Source: Nepenthes gracilis
Taxonomy: Eukaryota; Streptophyta; Magnoliopsida; Caryophyllales; Nepenthaceae
Direction of reading: 5' to 3'
Assembly: GCA_033239525.1 (NCBI GenBank)
Contig: BSYO01000014.1
Coordinates: 16,972,021 to 17,036,020, forward strand
Length of the DNA stretch: 64,000 bases
Part shown: one piece after another, positions 54,843 through 64,000 of the stretch
Numbering within the stretch: position 1 is the stretch's first letter
How the letters are laid out: the number at the start of each line of letters is the position of its first letter
Made by a program: the position numbers and the translations under genes
The notes under the pieces: generated by a model
The model's database searches: none
What the model was told of the DNA's origin: nothing
The model's input: only the letters and a program-made list of their open reading frames with translations

Positions 54843-57650
54843 ACAACATTAAAGCTTGAAATCCCACAAAAAGAGATCAGCTCTATAATCACTTTACTCA
54901 TTCCACTCAATTTAATACAATATCCTATAAAGGTAAAAATAATTTTAAATCATTAGAGTTAGTTCGCTTCCTCTCATGTTGATATGTTGAGGCATGTGAA
55001 TGGTTTTTGTTCTTTGAGTTTAGGCCCTAATGTCTGTTAGTCCTTGTCAGTCAACTCTTTTGATTCTTCTTGATAAGCTTCCATATGAGATTGTTAGTTA
55101 TTCTTAGTCAGGACTGAATTGATGTATGGGAGCATATGCCAAATTATTTTCCCACTACACCACTTGCATCGATAAGTTGATTTGCAAAAGGATAAGTGGA
55201 CTATCAAACGTTCAATAGGTTGCTGAGGATTTGAATAACTCTTCTCGTTTGAATGTCACCGTAACTAATTTACCTTTTTACACCGGTCCTTCATTTGGCC
55301 TACTTTTTTTAGTATCCAAACCATCTTAAAAATCCTTCACTCATCTTATCTTCTATATGTTAAACTTACAAACGCTTACTGATATTGTTATTTGTCATCT
55401 TTTAATATAACTCTATCCATTCGTTTAATACTATCATATCTGCAATACTTATTTTTTGTACATGTTATTGTTATCTTGCCTTGCATTTTGATCTATAACA
55501 TGTTGCTATATTTTGGCAAGAATCATTTTTGAAATTTACTCAAATATGATCTAAGGGGTGCTGCTGATATGAGAACTCTTTAGTATCAACCAAGCTGATG
55601 ATGATGGCCACGAGGCTTATGTTGCTATAGTAGATATTATTAGGTTAAGTCACTTTTTTATGAGTCACATGCTTATTCTACGTATAAATTCTATGATTCA
55701 TTGCCAGACGCATGGATTTTATGGGAGGAACGCCCAAGCGAAGGATTTCTATGGTGAGTAGTGGATTTGGAGCCTAACTCACGCATTACAAATGCATGTG
55801 TATATTTGGGACAGTATTGATTTGCCTGATGTGTGTGCATGCATGAGTAACAATAGAATTCACACCTGTGGTGTGCCTGAAAAATGCATGTGCGCCAATG
55901 ACATGTGTGCATGAGTGGGCTCAAGTGCTAGGGCTGTTTTTTCAGCTGGCATTCAAACATCAGCGTCCAGTATAGAAGGATTGTGCAACTTTTAGAGTAT
56001 TTATTATGAGATTTTGAACCATTTTGGCCGCTTGCTCAAAGGAGAAAGAGAGTGAAGATGGAGAAGATTTTTGCAAATTGTTTGAGCTCCAAATCTTGTT
56101 TTGACTTTCACAATATTTAGTTACAGTTTTCTAGTTGTTGTTTAGAACAACTTTATAGTAGTTTCTAGTCTTATTTTCATCTCGTCATATTTGTCTTGGT
56201 TTACTAGGGTTGTGGTGAAACATAAGGAAGTGTTGGGATTTGTGTAACCATACTCATATTTATAGTGGTTCCTATACGGACTCAAGGTCCTACAGTTTTA
56301 CATTTCATTTATAAGGGATTTCTGCGTAAAATTTGTACGTCTTGATTTGTTTATTATTATTATTATTCTATGAATTGCTATTTCGTCTCATTATAGATTC
56401 AATCACCGTATTTCAATCTAATTATAGTTTTGTTCTTGGCTTAGTTGAGAAAGCTTGGCTTTTCCCAATCCTAATAGATATGGTGTAGGTGAAGACACGG
56501 AATGAAGAGAATCGCAATTAGTGGAGTATTTTGTTTTGGTCTTAGTTGAGAAAGCTTGGCTTGTCCTGAGCATAACAGATATGGTGTAGGTGAAGATTCT
56601 GAGTGAAGAGACACAATTAGTTTTTATTTCAGTGTTCTGATAATTGAACAGTCTCAAATCGAGTATTGGAAAATAGTGGATTTCACGAAATGGATTTTTA
56701 GGAAATATTGAACAATTGCAGACAGGGTAAATGTGGTGGCTGTCCCAGATGGGCAGCACCCAAATGAGAACAATGCCTAGCTTCTGCACTTGACTAGTGT
56801 GGAATCAATGATGGGGAGCAATTTCCAGCGGATAATTGTTCTTTTCCAGAACCCCATTGATGGTTCATGATGGTTCAAGTTTTCAAACTTTTAATTGTGA
56901 GATGAAGGCCGGAGATCAGAAGTATTCCTCTGTTTGTGATATAAAGCATAAAACCTCATTGTCTAAGGGTTCAACAAAAAGCTGCGCTCTGAAGCCAACT
57001 GGTTAACTTAGTTTGGTGCACCCCTCTCCCCTTGCCTACGGGCAGCAGCCTTAGCCTCGCTAGGCCCCTCTGCATGACCTTGCAATATTGAATAGATTTT
57101 GATCTCTTGAGAAATGCAAAATCGTAGTTTACCTTTCAGTTAAATGGGCTTTGCTATGATCCTCCTAAATTTTAGTCTGTCTAATCCCCTGCAGTGATTG
57201 AGATCTAATCTTTTTATAAGAAATGTTAAGATTAAAAGAACATATTGATTTATTGTCTCGATTTCCACTCTCCTTTACTCTTAAAATTGATTTCAACTAT
57301 TGAAAGGATAAGAGAGATTAATGATTTGGAATGACTACAATAGAATTTTGATTTTGGCAAAAGAACTGCACTGAGGCACACTGCTGATTAGCTGTTAAAA
57401 GGTCATGCTGCTGCTGCCCTTATTTTATTTTCAATCAAGCATGTGTTTATCTTGATTTGTTTAAAGAAATATGAAACTGAAAAGTTTCATGATCGTACAT
57501 TATTAACAAAATCGTTAGAAAAACTCATCGGAACATATGCATTTTTAACCTATGGACAGCTTGTAGCTGTTGTTTCACTTTGTCTAACACTTGAACTGTG
57601 ATATTGATTGATGTAGCTTCGTGTTGAGAAGCATTTGGGAGTTAATTTTA
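54843..57650. other. Intergenic or intronic stretch, no supported gene
   Basis: Moderately AT-rich with no convincing exon. It holds a 101-bp tandem duplication at about 56431-56628 (two copies of a block with TTAGTTGAGAAAGCTTGGCT and AGATATGGTGTAGGTGAAG). Confidence 0.5.
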
Positions 57651-57689
57651 TGATGATGTGTTTCAGCCCTTCCAGGATTACTTCGGCCA

Positions 57690-57895
57690 CCCATGAGCTG
57701 ATGTAAAGGGATGGCTTCAGTCACTCTTGTGACTGAAGTGAATTGGTCATTTTGGCACTCCCATGACTGAAGCAAAGGGTGAGTTTGGTCACCCTCATGG
57801 CCAAAGTAAAAATGTGGTTAGTTCGGCTATTCTTTTTGACCAAAGCAAGCAGGTTAGCTCGGTCTCCATGTATGCCAAAGTAAATAGGTTGGTCA
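57690..57895. repeat. Degenerate tandem array of about 37 bp, about 5 units
   Basis: Units share a GGTC/GGCT start, a C-T-rich middle and GACTGAAG- or GCCAAAGTAAA-type ends. The array precedes a TATA-like ACTATATAAG at 57968-57977 and a leader, giving the region 57660-58370 an LTR-like look. No partner LTR or interior was found. Confidence 0.45.
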
Positions 57896-58380
57896 CGCAC
57901 ATGTAGCAAGATCGGAGCTTGTCATTTCTTGGTATAGTGCCCAAGTGTGTCACATACACGTTAGCCCACTATATAAGAAAAGGCAGAAACTGCATCAACA
58001 ACCCGTGAGAGAGATGCATAACATCAAATGCATTTGATAGAGTAATGTGCAAGAGAAGCAAGAAGAAGATGGAAAGTTTAGTATTTGTTTGGTAGAAGAT
58101 TGGCCCTTATTTCAACCATTCTTTTGTTTACCCTTCTAATGAAAAGGAGGTTCCTTTTTGTAATTCTCTGTAATTTGTGGGACTTGTTTCTATGTGAGAA
58201 AAGTGGGGAGTTTGTAGTTCAAGATTGTTAACCTAACTCATCTTGGTGGAGCATTTCTAGATCAAATGTTCTTGTAATTTTTTTCCCAATTGAGATGGCT
58301 TTCTATGTGAAAAACTTGTATATTCATGTTTTTGTTTTTTATTTGTGTGTCCGTGGTGTTCTTCTAACATGTTTGCTCAA

Positions 58381-60840
58381 GGAGATGGATAAAAGATTAA
58401 TTTCTTAGAGACTCTTTGGTGATTTGATCCCTACCATTAAACGAAGGGTTCCATTTGAAAAAAATATAATAAGTTATAATGAATTATGAACATTTGTTGA
58501 CTCGTGATATAATAGTTTAAGCTTTCGGGTGTAGATAGTGTCTATCACATATAGACAAATCCTATATATGTCCGTGCCTATAAGAAACCGTTGTTAGCTC
58601 TTCATTTGTTCATGAGTGTGGTAAGACCTCCCTCATTATAGATTCAGAAAAATACCCCTTCCTGATAGTTGGTAAAAGAATATCTAAATGTTGGTCTTTG
58701 TTACAATTTGGTATATTTGAGGAAAAACGAGGGCACTAGACTAGTTGAGTTGTTGCAATACTAATGATTTTTTCTCTAAAAACAATGTCATATATACACA
58801 AGCATATATATATATATATATATATAAAGATTATATCATTCAGATAACCTTCACCTCTTAAAAGAAAAATTTGAAGACAGGGAACTTGTTTTTCTGACTC
58901 TTTCTTCTTCTAACCTTTTACATCCACTTCATGGTTTGGTTAGAGACTTGACTGGGCTGTATATCAACTGACAATCAAAGTGAAAATTCTGTAACTGTAG
59001 CCACATGTTTTGGTTTGTGATTCGGTTGCATTGTCTCCAATGAGAAATCTTGCAGGCCAAATCTAAATCTATAATATGTATTAATATCTCACGGGTCAAA
59101 TCTGAATCTTTAATATGTATTAATATCTGTGATCGGCAAATGGGGTACACTGCTCCCGGATCTTGTTAATCATTAGCGGAATTTATCTAAGTTATCAACT
59201 TTAGAAAAGGCCAGCGGCTTTGATCTCAAACCATGAGTATCAAAATTTTGAATACATCTCATCGGAAAAGTCAAGCCGTTAACAAAAGAATTAAGAATTA
59301 TTTAATGAAAAAATATAAAAATCATTAATAAAGGAAAGAAAGTCACGGCATAAAGGGGGTCGATTTTTGGACGTATATGGGGTTGTTCTAAATCTATGAA
59401 ATAATTACGTTGTTATAAAAAAAAAGAAAAAAAGGCCATAATGATGGCAGGGCTTATAATGGGGAGCATGGTAATAAGGGCTACGATCTTTATGGCAATG
59501 GCAACTGTGCCCTAGGGAAGGGGTAGTGGGGTAGGTCTCACATTAACTATGCCCTAAAATTAAAATGAGTTGCTAGCAGCTCGCTCTATAGTAAGTTTCT
59601 TCGACGTTCACATTTATATTATGATAGTATGAATATTACTACTTTTAAATATTGTAGTTATGATCACACCCAAAAAAATTAAAAAAATAAATGATTGAAA
59701 TTAGATCAGATTCTGTTGAATGTTAGGCTAAATTTTAGGAACGTAAAATTTTAAAAAAATAAACTCTAAGTAGGATTAAATTTATCGTCTCTTGCTAAAT
59801 TTATAAGAAATCAACAATAACATGTAATATAAATAAGTATAATAACAAGCAATTTTATGTAAATTTTTTTCTCTATTAAGAAAAAATAATAATTGGACGT
59901 TTTATCTTAACAATATATCTGTTGTATATGAGATCTGATAACAAATAATTCTTCCAAGTAATTTAGTTATATAACTCCTTCATAATATAAGTATGAAAAT
60001 CAGATACTAATAATTCCTTCATGTTAACTTCTTCACGTCACACTGTAAACATGATGTCTAGTTACTATTAACTGCTACTATCTTGATTATACAGCTCAAA
60101 TATTTGCTTACAACTAATCTCAAATATATTTATTCGTTGTGCAACACTATCATGGGAATAAGCCGAGAAAATAACGATTACAAGAACGAGAGAAATTAAA
60201 ATAATAAGCAATACATTATATAATTAAAACTAGAATAATATATCTGATATTGGCAAAGAATGAAATATGATTCGAACACCAAATAATATCATAACTGATA
60301 AACAGCATGCTTAATTAATGTAAATTTTATTAAAGAATGACTCAAAATCTAATATTTAATTTTTATATTTTATTAAAATATTGAGATAAAAATAGTTATT
60401 TTAAAAAAAATAATTCTTATCAAAAAAACTTTGAATAACTATAGTGGTGGTGGTGGTGGTTAGTGGTAACACAATCATTGACGGGGCCAGGGGACCGGTG
60501 AGCGATAATATGATTAACATATTATATATTTTTTAATAAATTTATTTATTTAGTGGATAAATAAATTTTAGTTGTATTAGTTTAAAACTGTGTTAACTTG
60601 ATATGCTTTACGGGCGTGTTATATTGAGTTATTTTGAGACTTCGTCACTAAGTCTCTCTAAGCCAACTCATTCAATATACTCTACAAGTATCAAATTTGA
60701 TTACTAGTAATTGAAAATACCTTTGTTATATAGCACAATATGAGTGTGCAAATTCAAACTATAAAAACAGCAAAACACAAACAATCAGTAACACATTTTC
60801 ACAAGAGTTGGAATAGTAAGGTATGGATCATAAAATATTT
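58381..60840. other. AT-rich intergenic stretch, no gene seen
   Basis: It contains an (AT)n run at 58806-58827, a (GGT)n run at 60443-60460 and short A-rich runs. No reading frame has family resemblance. Confidence 0.5.
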
Positions 60841-60842
60841 TT

Positions 60843-61192
60843 TTAATGATGATTAATTTAATTAAATTAATAAATTTTTAAAATCAATTAAAATTTTAGG
60901 TTAAAAATTAAGTTTTAAATATGAATAAGATAGATTAAATGATACCTGATCCATACTCATACACATTTTAAATAGTATTGACATGCTTATTGGATGACTC
61001 TAAGATGCTCATACAGATTTTGGATAGAATATCCATACTTAATGTGCACCTAATCGACGTACATGTATGTGTTGAGACAAAATGTTAACGTTTGATGTGT
61101 GTCTCAAGAATGCTCACACGCTGTATAAATTGTATTGTAATACCTAATTTATGTCTAGTTGGTATATATGTGCTAATTTTTATAAATAGGTT
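60843..61192 (+). repeat. LTR-like repeat copy
   Basis: Aligns by eye with 29105-29409 and ends at the same TATAAATAGG. Unlike that copy it continues past the TATA block into an A-rich leader with GAGAGAGAGA, as an LTR or similar repeat would. The distal boundary is not defined, perhaps near 61975. Confidence 0.6.
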
Positions 61193-61867
61193 TCATGGTC
61201 AATTTTTTTATCATTTTGGCCAAAATTGTTAGTAAAAAAGAGAAATTGAGAAGAATGAAGGAAAGCCAAGGAGAGAGAGAGAAAAAAAAAAGGACGAATT
61301 ACATGTGAAATCAAAAATTTTTTGGCTAAAAATCAAGCAAAATTAAGTGTATTTAAACATTCTTCCTTTGCAGATGTTTATTTCTAACCTCACTGATGTG
61401 TATTTCTGATCATTTATTATTTTAAATGTTTATATGTGTGTTATTTTCATTTTCATATATAAATTGATTATATTTTATATGCATATAATTCAACTCTTAT
61501 TTTATAAAATTTTTATGAAATATATGTCTTAAATCTATATATATTATGTGTAATTGTTAAATTTTTACATAATGTTCATATATGCCTTTAAATATTGTTT
61601 AATATTCTTACATGTTTTTAATTTATAAATATATGCATCTATATGTTTTGAATTATTATAAAAATATCCATGCATGTTTTATCTTTTAAAAGAATTGATA
61701 AAATTACTTGAATTATATTAATCCTTTGTACTGTACATAATTATTTCTAAAATATTACCAATCATACATTTAAGATATTACATATCATATATTTAAAAAA
61801 TATAAAGAAAAACTTTGTATAAACCTTGATGAAGAAAGTTTTTTTTTCAATAAAAAAAAATTAAAAA

Positions 61868-62009
61868 ATATTCGTATTTGAGTAAAATATTTTATTTGGT
61901 TATGTATAAGTTATTATAATAAATTGAATAAATATATTCAAATATATTCTAAAATATTATTAATAAATCAAGTTCAATTGGTATATCAGAAGTACTATTT
62001 GATTTATCA
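61868..62009 (+). repeat. Direct repeat, left copy
   Basis: About 140 bases recur at 63360-63494: shared TATTCGTATTT, TAAGTTATTATAA, AAATATATTCAAATATATT and the ending GGTATATCAGAAGTA. Confidence 0.75.
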
Positions 62010-64000
62010 AAGGCGATAGGTGAATTCAAACATATTATATGTTGGTCAAAAAAGTAACATTTGGTACTATTTATAGGGTTATATCTACTTATAAATTTGA
62101 AATAATAATATATTTCAATGTTTGTCCTTTTTTGATAAAATCATTGGTCCTTTTCATTTATGAACACAATTTGATAATTATTTATGATGTTGTACAAATA
62201 TGGATATAATTGATTATTACAATTTGGCTTTAGCATGAAATAACGAAAATTAATAATGTCACGAACCCGATTCAAATTTGGTCTAATAATAATATTTTAC
62301 AAAATTAAAATTTTAATAAACACAATACTAAATGACAAGCATAACCGAACCCAATAAATCATGATCTATACAAAATTTTATCGAGATATAAATTCAAACA
62401 ATATATAAATGACCTACTATCTCATATCATAAATGATATATTCAAATAATGACAACAAATCATCCACATAATATGACAAATCCAAATATTCTCAATAATG
62501 ATCCAAAGGCCTACACTTGGCCGCTATCAATATCTAAAATACACCCCCAAGATCCGGAAACAAATCAAATAAAATATCCATGCTCACCAAGAGAATAATA
62601 TTGTATCATATTACATTTGAATTCCTATAGGTATATCTAACCCACTAGTTTGAAAGGATGAAAACGAAGATATGAGCTTTAAATTCAACAAATATCAGTG
62701 TATATAGAAAAATAATATATATATATATATACGCATTGACAATCAAAGATAGATGGCCAAATGGTATCAACAAATCACATATAATGAATACTAGGGGTCC
62801 GAAAGCAATAGAAAAATTGAGGATAGTCTTGTATTCAAATCATAATTTGTATCAAATATGCTCCCATCTGGACATACACAAATCAAATCTCATAATCAAA
62901 TCATATCATAGTCCCATTGAGACAGTTCATACCAAACCATAATCAAATATCATATTCTTATTAAATGTATACTAAACAAATCAAAATCAGGATCCAAATC
63001 ACATATGAATAACAAAGGCCAGAACAAAATTGTATAATCCAAAATATGTTTCGGAACAAATTGCATATTCAAATGTATAAAGCTGACCAAATTTTCATCC
63101 ATGTATAAAATTATGAATGCAAATTGAAAATTTAAATACAAATCCATTACCAAATTTTTTAAAAAAATTTATAATATATAATTATTTTAAATATATACAA
63201 TTAATCCAAAATTAAAATTAAAACTGAAATAAATCAAAAGGAGGATCCAAGTATTACAAATAATATCAACATTTTTAAACTTTTGATCATTGTATAATTC
63301 CAGTATGTTTCTTATATATACATATATATATATATATTCAATATAAGAAAACTATGAAATATTCGTATTTAAATAGAATTTTTTATTTGACTAAATATAA
63401 GTTATTATAAGAAATTAATAAAATATATTCAAATATATTATAAAATATTATTAATAAATTAAGTATTGTTGGTATATCAGAAGTAGGGTTTGAACAAAGC
63501 CTCTTCCTGCTAGTAGAATATGGAGTCACATAGTCATAAATTTTTCCATCGGGAAAGGCATTACATATCACATATCCAAATCAAATCACATATTGAATTA
63601 TAAGAGTAGCAATCTCATCCCCACCACATGCATATATACCAATGTATGATCTATATAAATTTTATACTTATTTTCACACAAATATACTGATATTGAGTAT
63701 ATACAAATTCAAATATTTATATGAGTTTTCATAAAATCATAAAATTCTCAAAATTATAAGGACCCCAACAAAAACTCCAAAACGACTGGTAAATATAGCA
63801 CGCATGTTTACGGAAAACAAAACAGGTGTATAAAAATACCATGTATGTACATAAGACTTTCAAAACTTAAAGCAAACATTTTCAGATGCGAAATCAAATA
63901 AAGGATAAGGTTTCTAAATAGTTACCTCAAACTTATACCAAACAGATCTGATGAAATGAAACTCCGAGATACCTGAACGTCACTATCTCTGTCTTCTTTC
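62010..64000. other. AT-rich stretch to the window end, no gene seen
   Basis: Except for the right copy of the direct repeat, no feature is supported. Two (AT)n runs lie near 62716-62732 and 63318-63338. The last 250 bases are less AT-rich but have no clear reading frame. Confidence 0.45.
63360..63494 (+). repeat. Direct repeat, right copy
   Basis: Matches 61868-62009 with scattered changes. Both copies end in TTGGTATATCAGAAGTA, which looks like a copia primer-binding site carrying two extra bases. Confidence 0.75.

Noticed and set aside
59440..59530. Short Gly/Asn/Tyr-rich frame
   Set aside because: About 30 codons only, no start or splice context, probably chance in purine-rich sequence.
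1..64000. CRISPR arrays, bacterial-type operons, rRNA or tRNA genes
   Set aside because: No spaced direct repeats with unique spacers, no ribosome-binding patterns, and no tRNA- or rRNA-like sequence was recognised; the window is plant nuclear DNA.

Overview
This window is nuclear DNA of a flowering plant. The evidence is spliceosomal introns with GT..AG borders, a GPI-type callose-binding glucanase (GH17 + X8), a RIN4/NOI-family gene ending in the plant palmitoylation motif, and dense plant-type LTR retrotransposons (Ty3/gypsy and Ty1/copia) in AT-rich flanks. I cannot name the species.

Only two host genes are convincingly intact. A minus-strand single-NOI gene (three coding exons between 21701 and 17524) encodes about 98 residues with a C-terminal Cys-Cys motif. 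A plus-strand GH17 beta-1,3-glucanase (exons 36813-37144, 37649-38308, 39101-39545) encodes 478 residues: signal peptide, GH17, X8 domain and a GPI-like tail. A third, unrecognised candidate first exon lies at 52666-52913.

The rest is mostly retrotransposons. Family A (Tat-like Ty3/gypsy) has a minus copy at about 2230-9812, a plus copy at 39816-50574 with a perfect TTATA target duplication, and a solo LTR at 50760-51724. Family B (29410-36044) has the same architecture but has lost gag-pol. Both families carry, antisense to pol between pol and the 3' LTR, a separate gene: TATA box, an N-terminal domain resembling the Pfam family 'putative gypsy type transposon', an acidic linker, a short GT-AG intron at an equivalent place, and a coiled-coil exon. 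Tandem arrays flank this gene (39 bp and 59 bp units in A, 83 bp in B). A Ty1/copia element occupies 23492-29031 with a near-perfect target duplication, and a remnant of another occupies 53258-54842. Further pieces are a partial gypsy element at 1-1438, a gypsy element beginning at 11120, and an LTR-like family seen at about 10040-10170, 29105-29409 and 60843-61192.

The stretch 13618-15480 is peculiar. It alternates, piece by piece, between the sequence left of the 11120 insertion and the 3' end/LTR of that element, as though an occupied and an empty haplotype had been merged into one consensus. I treat it as a probable assembly chimera. The rest (about 15481-17500, 21885-23490, 58380-64000) is AT-rich intergenic DNA without supported genes.
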